This document shows, piece by piece, positions 7,478-12,984 of a stretch of 12,984 bases of DNA. The notes under the pieces are model-generated. The model worked only from the letters and a program-made list of their open reading frames with translations, did not search any database and was not told the origin of the DNA. The translations under genes were made by a program, and so were the position numbers. Position 1 is the stretch's first letter, and the number at the start of each line of letters is the position of its first letter. Source of the stretch: JASFEQ01 sp050122535 (GTDB taxonomy: Bacteria; Desulfobacterota; DSM-4660; Desulfatiglandales; HGW-15); contig JASFIT010000085.1 in NCBI GenBank assembly GCA_050122535.1, positions 1 through 12,984 on the forward strand. The letters are read 5' to 3'.

Positions 7478-8211
7478 AAGATGCCATATTAAAGAACAAG
7501 AGATGGCTCTGTATTCAGCTTCCTGCCACGGAGTACAGCCAAGCATGGGATCTGCAGAGTAACCTTGTGGCCGCAATAAGAGATAGAATTATTAACACGA
7601 ATATTATCTTATTATTGGAGCACCCTCCTGTTTTCACCCTTGGTCGGCGGGGCGGTCTGAAGAGCCAAAAAGTCTCCAAATCCTTTCTTGAATCTCAGGG
7701 CATTCCCATTATTCAAGTGGAGCGGGGCGGTGATATTACCTATCATGGCCCTGGACAGCTTGTGGTTTACCCCATTGTTGATCTGAGGGCTTCGAGGTGG
7801 AGCGTTGTCGAGTTTGTGGAAGCCCTGGAGGAGGTGATGATCCGCACCTTAATGGGTTGGGGCATAGAGGCTGAGCGAAATCCCAAGAACCGAGGCGTCT
7901 GGGTGGGACCATCTAAGATTGGGAGCATCGGTATTGCTGTTCGCCGATCCATCAGCTTTCACGGGCTTGCCCTCAATGTGAACACAGAACTTGAACCTTT
8001 CAGTTGGGTCCATCCTTGCGGTTTGCAGGGCGTGCGCATGACATCCATGAAGGAGATTTTGGGAAAGGAGGTCGCCATGGAGGATGTTCGCCGTGGTACT
8101 GCGACGCACATCCAGGAAATCTTCCGCGTACAGATGGAACCAAAGACCCTGAATGAGATTATAAATTTGCTAGGATCTGAAATCTCAGCACCGGATAGGA
8201 AGGCCATATGA
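7474..8211 (+). CDS. lipB: Lipoyl(octanoyl) transferase
   Basis: 245 residues. It transfers octanoyl from acyl carrier protein to the target lysine of lipoyl domains, the first step of lipoate synthesis on the protein. Family motifs are FTLGRRGG (54-61), the signature ERGGDITYHGPGQLVVYP (83-100), KIGSIGIAV with the catalytic lysine (Lys148), FHGLALNVN (162-170) and the catalytic cysteine in PCGLQGVRMTS (Cys182). All key residues are present and the length is normal. It overlaps the flavoprotein gene upstream and lipA downstream by ATGA, so the pair is translationally coupled. The likely targets are GcvH here and any 2-oxoacid dehydrogenase elsewhere. Confidence 0.97.
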   Translation: MKDAILKNKRWLCIQLPATEYSQAWDLQSNLVAAIRDRIINTNIILLLEHPPVFTLGRRGGLKSQKVSKSFLESQGIPIIQVERGGDITYHGPGQLVVYPIVDLRASRWSVVEFVEALEEVMIRTLMGWGIEAERNPKNRGVWVGPSKIGSIGIAVRRSISFHGLALNVNTELEPFSWVHPCGLQGVRMTSMKEILGKEVAMEDVRRGTATHIQEIFRVQMEPKTLNEIINLLGSEISAPDRKAI

Positions 8212-9110
8212 GTGTCAACAGAGATCACAGCCAACGCTTGCCCAAACCGCCTTGGCTTAAGCGGCCCATTCCATCCGGGACAACCACCCATCAGATCCAG
8301 AATCTGCTAAAGAGGAGCCAACTCCACACGGTTTGCCAAGAAGCACGCTGCCCAAATCTTGGGGAGTGTTTTTCTCATGGAACCGCCACATTCCTTATCC
8401 TCGGAGACCGCTGCACCCGCAATTGTGGATTCTGTGCCGTTGCCCATGGTCCTTTGGCACCGCCAGACCCCGAAGAACCCGACAGGGTGGCGGAAGCTGT
8501 CAAAGGGATGGGACTGCGCCATGTGGTCGTCACCTCTGTAACCCGGGATGACCTTCCAGATGGTGGTGCCAACCACTTTGCAGAAACGATCAGGGCGATA
8601 CAGGAGATGACACCCGATGCCAAGGTGGAAGTCCTCATACCAGACTTTCAGGGAAGCCTCTCTGCCCTGAAGACCGTCCTTGACGCCCAACCCCATGTTC
8701 TAAACCATAATATTGAGACCGTACCGCGCCTTTACCCGTCCGTACGTCCAGGGGCCATTTATGAAAAATCCCTTCGGCTGTTGATGCGGGTCAAAGATCT
8801 TAACCCCTCGATTCCCACCAAGTCCGGCCTCATGCTGGGGCTTGGGGAAACGCCCAAAGAGATCTACCAGACGCTCCTGGATCTTCTCCATGTGGGTTGC
8901 AGCATCCTAACACTGGGTCAGTACCTTCAGCCCTCCATGAACCACCTCCCGGTGGAACGTTTCATTCCTCCCGCAGAATTTGATAGATGGAGGGACACGG
9001 CGCTCCAAATGGGTTTCCTGGAGGTGGCGAGCGGCCCTTTTGTGCGCAGTTCCTTCCATGCAAAGGAGCTCTTTCGGGGTCTCGACGGCTTACAAAGCTC
9101 CAAGGTCTAA
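8208..9110 (+). CDS. lipA: Lipoyl synthase (radical SAM, two 4Fe-4S clusters)
   Basis: 300 residues. It inserts two sulfur atoms into octanoyl groups on lipoyl domains, using S-adenosylmethionine and sacrificing its auxiliary iron-sulfur cluster. The auxiliary-cluster cysteines are Cys43, Cys48 and Cys54 (VCQEARCPNLGEC). The radical-SAM motif is CTRNCGFC (Cys69, Cys73, Cys76). The C-terminal RSSF (280-283) corresponds to the conserved RSSY serine ligand region. The N-terminus is short but complete, with KPPWLKRP near 13-20. AGGAAGG lies just before the ATG. It is the last gene of the operon. Its stop overlaps the stop of a ligase-gene remnant on the other strand. Confidence 0.97.
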   Translation: MSVNRDHSQRLPKPPWLKRPIPSGTTTHQIQNLLKRSQLHTVCQEARCPNLGECFSHGTATFLILGDRCTRNCGFCAVAHGPLAPPDPEEPDRVAEAVKGMGLRHVVVTSVTRDDLPDGGANHFAETIRAIQEMTPDAKVEVLIPDFQGSLSALKTVLDAQPHVLNHNIETVPRLYPSVRPGAIYEKSLRLLMRVKDLNPSIPTKSGLMLGLGETPKEIYQTLLDLLHVGCSILTLGQYLQPSMNHLPVERFIPPAEFDRWRDTALQMGFLEVASGPFVRSSFHAKELFRGLDGLQSSKV

Positions 9111-9171
9111 CCTTCCTCCTTTAGCCCGTCCCCCATGATTCTCCTCAGTTCTTTTTATTAATCTTTCCTTC
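9107..9171 (-). pseudogene. Remnant of the 3' end of an AMP-forming ligase gene
   Basis: The minus strand here matches the end of the intact ligase gene (the core 9135-9169 matches 10439-10474 except for one missing base in an A-run). The missing base shifts the frame between GKINK and ELRRIMGDGLKEEG, which ends in TAG (9107-9109). Outside the core the codons still align but differ at several synonymous and some nonsynonymous positions. It is therefore a decayed paralogue tail, not a fresh copy. Nothing ligase-like is visible upstream of it. Confidence 0.6.
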
Positions 9172-9271
9172 TATCACACACCACTCATCATTGGGTTCGC
9201 CATTTTTAAAATGCGCACCGAGCCCTACTGATAATGCACAGCCAGCGTATTTTCATCTCCGAGTAAATAAT

Positions 9272-9290
9272 CCGGGCCCAAAGGACCCGG
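9272..9290 (+). terminator. GC-rich hairpin, possible terminator of the gcvH-lipA operon
   Basis: CCGGGCCCAAAGGACCCGG folds with a 5-bp CCGGG/CCCGG stem, one mismatch, two more GC pairs and an AAA loop. It is followed by CTTTGATT, only a weak U-run, and lies about 160 nt after lipA. It could equally belong to the flank of the foldback element. Confidence 0.3.
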
Positions 9291-9318
9291 CTTTGATTGC
9301 AGCCCGAAGGGTTATCAA

Positions 9319-9507
9319 GTGAGGGCATGCCCTTTTTCGAAAGGCCATATCTCAAAAAAATTCCACTAGGCATCGCCGTGACCCAATATTTGGGGTTTAC
9401 GCCCGTGGGCTTGTGGGAGTCTGCAACTCGCTCTTTAAACCTCAAATATTGGGTCACTTCCCCCTCACAATATAGATATGGCCTTGAGAAAAGGGGCGTG
9501 GCCTCAC
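9319..9507. repeat. Nested foldback (MITE-like) element
   Basis: Two nested pairs of inverted arms. Outer arms 9319-9351 and 9475-9507 match at 28 of 33 positions, starting GTGAGG and ending CCTCAC. Inner arms 9378-9399 and 9436-9457 match at 21 of 22, the exception being a possible G-U pair. The 36-nt central loop holds two mini-hairpins (GCCCGTGGGC at 9401-9410 and GAGT/ACTC at 9417-9429). A transcript would fold into one long hairpin on either strand. No transposase is present. Weaker complementarity (GGGTT/AACCC, CGGCT/AGCCG) continues outside both ends, so the true limits may be about 9289-9537. A non-autonomous mobile element or a structured RNA are both possible. Confidence 0.7.
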
Positions 9508-9578
9508 ACACGCACAACCCAGCTCCTTTACCGAGCCGCATAGTGAACACTGACTTCACTAGCAAAGCTTAACTATAA

Positions 9579-9603
9579 CACCAGCGCAGCTGGTGGGTTT
9601 TGA
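9579..9603. terminator. Terminator-like hairpin between convergent operons
   Basis: CACCAGC and GCTGGTG form a perfect 7-bp stem with a 3-nt loop (9579-9595), followed on the plus strand by GGTTTTG and on the minus strand by TTATAGTT. It sits where both the lipA operon and the GNAT operon would need to stop. The U-runs are short, so termination strength is uncertain. Confidence 0.4.
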
Positions 9604-9785
9604 AAATGACTAAAACTCAGGGCATTCTGGCACGTCTTGGTAAAGCTTCTGTATTCTTGAAAATCGCTATATTCGAAATTTTCAAAATTAAAGAATTCTA
9701 TAATGGGAAGGCTACTACCAAGGATGCAATAACGATTTAGATCAGCGTCTGCAGAATGCGGTCCGCTGTATTGATTGTTCGGCCC

Positions 9786-10406
9786 TTATCTTTGATTATT
9801 TGCTGGTATGCTGAACGCGAGAATGTGGTAATTATGACCGCGGTGCTCGACCTTTCCAACCTGGGTCATACCGAGGCCATCCACATGAACCAGAAAGGAA
9901 TGTTCGTTGTCATCGGCTATGAATGCCACACCAACTTCGTACTTTCCGGACACTTCTTCTATCAGTGCTCCGTAGAGTTTCCGCAGCAGACCCCGCCCCC
10001 GTTGTAAACGATCGATACATACGGGACCGTAAAGGAACCAACGATAGGAATTCATCAGCCGCCCCTGAAAATGGGTGCGTTCAAATTCCTGGATCATTCT
10101 GGTGACCACAGGAGGCTGTTGGCTGAAATCGGGTCTTGAAGAGCATAAGAAGCCTAAGATATGGTTCCCCTCTCGAGCAACAATGACTGTGGGGTCAGCC
10201 GCCATCTCCGCCATCTGCTCAACTGTATATTCTGCTGACAGATAGCCACCAAGACGTTCGTTTTCAGATAGATTTCCCACATAGTTGGCCGCTTGAATTT
10301 GAAGTATGCCAGGATAATCCTCTGGCGATGCACGCTTAATCTCCAAACTTACCCCTTTATCAATTGATCTATTCCGCCAGCCAGGGACTGCCCCTTCTCC
10401 AGCCAC
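9786..10406 (-). CDS. GNAT-family N-acetyltransferase
   Basis: 206 residues if begun at GTG 10406, one nucleotide after the ligase stop. The GNAT fold is visible from residue 21: LEIKRASPEDYPGILQIQ, then VIVAREGNHILGFL (74-87), and motif A, YGPVCIDRLQRGRGLLRKLY (126-145), with the acetyl-CoA pyrophosphate loop QRGRG (135-139). The first 20 residues look unlike the family. An in-frame TTG at 10346 has AGGGG 5 nt upstream and would give a protein beginning MEIKRASPED, so it is a strong alternative start. The substrate cannot be read from sequence. Its position directly after an AMP-forming ligase gene recalls acetyltransferases that modify acyl-CoA synthetases (AcuA/Pat-like), but that is inference. 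Confidence 0.85.
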   Translation of the reverse strand: MAGEGAVPGWRNRSIDKGVSLEIKRASPEDYPGILQIQAANYVGNLSENERLGGYLSAEYTVEQMAEMAADPTVIVAREGNHILGFLCSSRPDFSQQPPVVTRMIQEFERTHFQGRLMNSYRWFLYGPVCIDRLQRGRGLLRKLYGALIEEVSGKYEVGVAFIADDNEHSFLVHVDGLGMTQVGKVEHRGHNYHILAFSIPANNQR

Positions 10407-10407
10407 C

Positions 10408-12060
10408 TCATATTGGTTCTTCTTTTAGCTTGTCGGCTATGATTCTCCTCAGTTCTTTTTTATTAATCTTTCCTACATGGGTTTGGGGCAGCTGATCCAC
10501 AAGCTCAAGGCGCTCGGGCAGTTTGAATTTGGCAATCCTTCTTTCGCTAACCAAGAAGTTGTTTAGTTCTTCTAATGAGATCTTTTCGCCCCCTTTTGTC
10601 ACCGCAAATAGGCAGGCCTTTTCGCCCAATATGGGATCGGGCATGGCCACATATGCACAGTTCAGCAACCTGGGAAATGCCAGGATATGGTTTTCCATCT
10701 CCTCTGCACTGATCTTCTCTCCTCCACGATTGATGGTATCCTTTAGACGCCCCTCTACAATCAGATTGCCGCTTGGGTGCATACGAACCAGATCCCCGCT
10801 CCTGTAAAAACCTTCAGAGGTGAACGCAGCCGCGTTGTGTTCTGGAGAGTTATAATAGCCTCGAATCGTGTATGGTCCCCGCACGACAAGTTCACCCAAC
10901 TCCCCCTGTGATACCTCTTCTCCATCATCATTCACAATTCTTATCTCATCCCCCGGAGAAAGGGCCCTTCCCTGGGTGTGGAACTTCACCTCGTCTGGAT
11001 CATTGAGGCGGGTGCAGAAATTTGGCCCTTCAGCCATTCCCAGGATCTGTTGCACATCGGAACCCAGTTTTGGACCGATCTCCTGAGCCACTTCAGGCTG
11101 AAGCTTGGACCCGCCCACAAGGCAAAGCTTGAGAGAACTGAGGTTGTATTGCCTTAGGTCCGGATCATTTACATAGCTGATCACCGTGGCGGGTACAGCA
11201 GGAACGATTGTCACCCCCTCCTCTTCTATGAGGGGCAGCACCACATTGGGAGCCGGACTCGAGGAAATGACCACTTTGCCGCCGCACATGAAGACACCCT
11301 GCAAGAACGTGGTGGGGAAATTGTGGGTAATGGGAATTCCGATAAGGAGCGCCGTGTCCGGTCCGCTCCCCGATAGGATCTGGCACAGTGAACTGTTATA
11401 AGTGTAGTCATTGTGGGTTCTTGGAATGAGTTTCGGAATGCCTGTTGTCCCCCCTGAGAGCTGAAAAACAGCGGGCCACAACGGATCCGGTCGCGCTTCC
11501 TCCAATATGGCCTGAGCATTTTCACGTTCCTCAATGGGGTCCTCGAGAAGCTTTGTGAGAGGGATGAACCCGGGGGGAGCATCCTTATCAAGAATGAGGA
11601 CCTGTTTCAGGGTGGGGGTCTGGGAAGTGATCTCTTGGGCCATTTTCACATAATCAAAGCCGCGGAACTCTCTTGGTATGGCATACGAAGTTGCCTGCGT
11701 AAACTCCGCGAAGTAGCCGATCTCTGCTTGGCGGTGCGCAGGCAGGGTCATCACCGGGATGAGGCCGATCTTGACCGCAGCGAAATAGAGATAGAGCGTC
11801 TCGGGAACATTGGGAAGTTGCAAGATGAGCCGGTCCAAGGGCCTATGTCCCATCTCCAGGAGATGTAAGGCCAGGCGATTCACTTTTTTACTCAAAGCCT
11901 CGTAGGTGACATGTTTCCCCTTGAAGCTGAGGGCTATTCGGTCAGGATAACGCTCTCTCGCAACATCTATAATGTCCCCAACGCGCTGCCCCTGCCAATA
12001 TCCGGCCTGCTGGTATTTACGCACATAGTCCTCAGGCCATCCCACAAATCCATCTATCAT
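10408..12060 (-). CDS. AMP-forming aryl/acyl acid ligase, EntE/DhbE-like
   Basis: 550 residues, full length for the ANL adenylate-forming family. It activates a carboxylic acid with ATP to an acyl-AMP, then passes it to CoA or a carrier protein. Signatures include GWPEDYVRKYQQAGYW (7-22, typical of 2,3-dihydroxybenzoate ligases), the P-loop LSGGTTGIPK (201-210), PITHNFP (243-249) where Asn247 corresponds to the aryl-acid hydroxyl-binding Asn of DhbE, GMAEGPNF (341-348), TQGRALSPGDE (362-372), SGDLVR (421-426), the hinge EGRLKD (436-441), INRGGEKIS (443-451) and the catalytic lysine in THVGKINKKELR (Lys531). This points to an aromatic or heteroaromatic acid such as a 2-hydroxybenzoate, unproven. 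No siderophore genes are nearby. The neighbour livF suggests a catabolic role. The Shine-Dalgarno AGAGGT (12068-12073) lies in one arm of a hairpin. Confidence 0.9.
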   Translation of the reverse strand: MIDGFVGWPEDYVRKYQQAGYWQGQRVGDIIDVARERYPDRIALSFKGKHVTYEALSKKVNRLALHLLEMGHRPLDRLILQLPNVPETLYLYFAAVKIGLIPVMTLPAHRQAEIGYFAEFTQATSYAIPREFRGFDYVKMAQEITSQTPTLKQVLILDKDAPPGFIPLTKLLEDPIEERENAQAILEEARPDPLWPAVFQLSGGTTGIPKLIPRTHNDYTYNSSLCQILSGSGPDTALLIGIPITHNFPTTFLQGVFMCGGKVVISSSPAPNVVLPLIEEEGVTIVPAVPATVISYVNDPDLRQYNLSSLKLCLVGGSKLQPEVAQEIGPKLGSDVQQILGMAEGPNFCTRLNDPDEVKFHTQGRALSPGDEIRIVNDDGEEVSQGELGELVVRGPYTIRGYYNSPEHNAAAFTSEGFYRSGDLVRMHPSGNLIVEGRLKDTINRGGEKISAEEMENHILAFPRLLNCAYVAMPDPILGEKACLFAVTKGGEKISLEELNNFLVSERRIAKFKLPERLELVDQLPQTHVGKINKKELRRIIADKLKEEPI

Positions 12061-12067
12061 GTCATTT

Positions 12068-12117
12068 ACCTCTTTAAAATCTCCCCTGATGCCCCCTTTT
12101 TATCAAAGGGGAGAGGT
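12068..12117 (-). repeat. Palindromic repeat covering the ligase Shine-Dalgarno
   Basis: In the minus-strand transcript, CTCCCC (12113-12108) can pair with GGGGAG (12086-12081) and ACCT (12117-12114) with AGGT (12071-12068), the latter inside the Shine-Dalgarno. A competing hairpin CCCCTTT/AAAGGGG (12111-12105 with 12099-12093, 5-nt loop) would free the Shine-Dalgarno. The unit looks like a common short interspersed palindrome. Confidence 0.5.
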
Positions 12118-12131
12118 GTTCATTTTGAGAG

Positions 12132-12171
12132 ATTGCTTCGTCCCCCGCATCAAGAGCGGGGTCCTCGCAAT
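12132..12171. repeat. Interspersed palindromic repeat unit
   Basis: ATTGC/GCAAT (12132-12136, 12167-12171) enclose CCCCGC/GCGGGG (12143-12148, 12156-12161) around a 7-nt loop. The unit ends in a GCAATGAC form that I recall from short intergenic repeats in many bacterial genomes. Confidence 0.55.
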
Positions 12172-12221
12172 GACACTGTGAACAGGATTAAGGTATCAAG
12201 TGCCAACAGGCCGTTGCCCAG

Positions 12222-12251
12222 CTCGATCTGTGATAGGTGCCTTGGATCGAG
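12222..12251. repeat. 7-bp inverted repeat
   Basis: CTCGATC (12222-12228) and GATCGAG (12245-12251) are perfect complements with 16 nt between. It may be a hairpin or a protein-binding site, and no function can be assigned. Confidence 0.35.
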
Positions 12252-12267
12252 TGATGGACCATGGCCC

Positions 12268-12376
12268 CCTGGATCCCCCCGCCGGAGTTTATCCCGCACT
12301 CGATGCGGGGCGGGGATGACAATACATCAGCGGGGCAATATTTCTCCCGTCATTCCCGCGAAAGCGGAAATCCAGG
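12268..12376. repeat. Interspersed palindromic repeat pair bounded by CCTGGAT/ATCCAGG
   Basis: CCTGGAT (12268-12274) and ATCCAGG (12370-12376) bound 109 bp. Inside are two hairpins: ATCCC-type arms with CCCGCA/TGCGGG around 12293-12309, flanked by ATCCCC/GGGGAT, and CCGC-GAAA-GCGG at 12356-12367 within a GTCATTCCCGCGAAAGCGG stretch. The second half closely resembles a short repeat (GTCATTCCCGCGAAAGCGGGAATCC-type) that I recall as widespread in intergenic DNA of many bacteria. No coding capacity. Confidence 0.6.
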
Positions 12377-12485
12377 AATAGCGTCTATTCTGATAGGCAT
12401 AGACCTTCCGCAGAAGTGAGTCAGGGCAACATTGCGTTGAGATCTGATAACAAAAATAAACAGGAGGCTTTGGTAGAAGGTTCAA

Positions 12486-12984
12486 TCAAATACCCAGGTA
12501 TGATTCTCTGACGTAGTCCGTTTCTAGGAGCTGAGAGGCTTCTCCTTCCATAGCGATGGACCCGTTCTCCAACAAATAGGCCCTTTGAGAGATTTTCAGG
12601 CTTTGACGGGCGTTCTGTTCTACGAGAAGGATATCCACGCCTTGTTGATTAATCTCTTGGATCACCCGGAAGACCTCTAGAACGAGCATGGGTGCCAATC
12701 CAAGTGAGGGCTCATCCAGCATCAAGACCTTCGGCCTTCCCATTAACCCTCTGCCCACGGCCAGCATCTGCTGCTCGCCGCCACTCAATGTGCCAGCCAT
12801 CTGGGATTTCCTCGATTTCAAGACGGGGAAAAGGCCATAAACCCATTCCAGGGATTCCTTTCGGTTCTGTCTTGCCCTGCTCAGGTAGGCACCCATTTGC
12901 AGATTCTCAAATACCGTCATTTCAGGGAAGAGCATCCGTTCTTCGGGGATCTGAATCAATCCCTGTTCAACGATTTTGTTTGGT
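12486..12984 (-). CDS. livF: Branched-chain amino acid type ABC transporter ATP-binding protein LivF (5' end off the window)
   Basis: The last 165 codons of a LivF-type ATPase. The frame stays open to the right edge, and the residues before IQIPEER read PNKIVEQGL, as expected internally in this family, so the TTG at 12959 is not the start. Visible motifs are the Q-loop region with IPEERMLFPEMTVFENL, the ABC signature LSGGEQQMLAVGRGLM, Walker B VLMLDEPSLGLAP, and the switch histidine region replaced by LLVEQNA as usual for LivF. Walker A and about 70 residues lie beyond the window. It energises import of branched-chain amino acids or, in many anaerobes, aromatic or other organic acids. The nearby aryl-type ligase makes the latter plausible. 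Confidence 0.93.
   Translation of the reverse strand, partial: PNKIVEQGLIQIPEERMLFPEMTVFENLQMGAYLSRARQNRKESLEWVYGLFPVLKSRKSQMAGTLSGGEQQMLAVGRGLMGRPKVLMLDEPSLGLAPMLVLEVFRVIQEINQQGVDILLVEQNARQSLKISQRAYLLENGSIAMEGEASQLLETDYVRESYLGI

Larger units (their letters stand above)
9111..9785. other. Gene-poor region between convergent operons
   Basis: It lies between lipA and the GNAT gene, both of which end here. It contains the ligase remnant (9107-9171), a GC-rich hairpin (9272-9290), a nested foldback element (9319-9507) and a terminator-like hairpin (9579-9595). The rest (about 9600-9785) is AT-rich and holds only one 44-codon open frame without a Shine-Dalgarno. Open frames crossing the foldback exist on both strands because the DNA is palindromic, and I do not consider them genes. 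Confidence 0.7.
12061..12485. other. Intergenic region full of palindromic repeats between livF and the ligase gene
   Basis: No gene is supported. It contains at least four separate inverted-repeat units (12068-12117, 12132-12171, 12222-12251, 12268-12376) and a small 6-bp one at 12383-12404 (GTCTAT/ATAGAC). I see no clear promoter or terminator. livF and the ligase could still be cotranscribed through it. Confidence 0.7.

Noticed and set aside
9206..9572. Open frames on both strands (about 119 and 91 codons) across the foldback element
   Set aside because: They exist because the DNA is palindromic, mirror each other in part, match no family I know and lack Shine-Dalgarno sites.
9606..9740. 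44-codon plus-strand frame after the terminator-like hairpin
   Set aside because: AT-rich, no Shine-Dalgarno, no recognisable family. Its ATG follows directly on the hairpin. Too short to support as a gene.
11911..12381. 156-codon plus-strand frame over the ligase start and the repeats
   Set aside because: Runs through the ligase coding region and palindromic repeats. No family resemblance.
12486..12959. LivF starting at TTG 12959
   Set aside because: The frame remains open to the window edge with family-like residues, and a protein from here would lack Walker A. It is a truncated view, not a short gene.
1..12984. CRISPR arrays, tRNA or rRNA genes
   Set aside because: No regularly spaced direct repeats were seen, and no cloverleaf or rRNA-like stretch could be recognised by eye on either strand.

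Overview
The window looks like a chromosomal segment of an anaerobic bacterium, most likely a Desulfobacterota (deltaproteobacterial) lineage. That placement is an inference from the gene set (glycine cleavage genes beside lipB/lipA, an aryl-type AMP ligase next to a branched-chain amino acid ABC transporter) and from the style of the intergenic palindromic repeats. No marker gene is present to confirm it.

Left part (1-9110): a one-carbon/glycine module. On the minus strand a long reading frame (1-2301, open at the left edge) fuses an aminomethyltransferase (GcvT, T-protein) to a serine hydroxymethyltransferase (GlyA). Divergent from it, across a 522-bp regulatory gap, is a tightly packed plus-strand operon: gcvH, gcvPA, gcvPB, a flavoprotein disulfide reductase of the CoA-disulfide-reductase type, lipB and lipA. 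Spacing is 0 nt or a 4-nt ATGA overlap at every junction except the 47-nt gap before the flavoprotein. The module would decarboxylate glycine (GcvPA/PB), carry the aminomethyl group on lipoyl-GcvH, transfer it to tetrahydrofolate (T domain) and pass 5,10-methylene-THF to the SHMT domain for serine synthesis. It can also run in reverse. LipB and LipA make the lipoyl group. No classical dihydrolipoamide dehydrogenase is present. The flavoprotein sits in its place but has a single-cysteine active site.

Middle (9111-9785): about 675 bp without a convincing gene. It holds a frameshifted remnant of the 3' end of an AMP-ligase gene abutting lipA, a GC-rich hairpin, a 189-bp nested foldback element and a terminator-like hairpin between convergent operons.

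Right part (9786-12984, all minus strand): livF (5' end beyond the right edge), 425 bp of clustered palindromic repeats, an EntE/DhbE-like AMP-forming ligase, and a GNAT acetyltransferase starting right after the ligase stop. Transporter ATPase, ligase and acetyltransferase suggest uptake and activation of an organic, possibly aromatic, acid, with the acetyltransferase perhaps modifying the ligase.

The most notable points are the T-protein/SHMT fusion and the replacement of the L-protein by a different flavoprotein, together with a Cys-x-Cys next to the lipoyl lysine of GcvH. They suggest a rewired glycine cleavage system.
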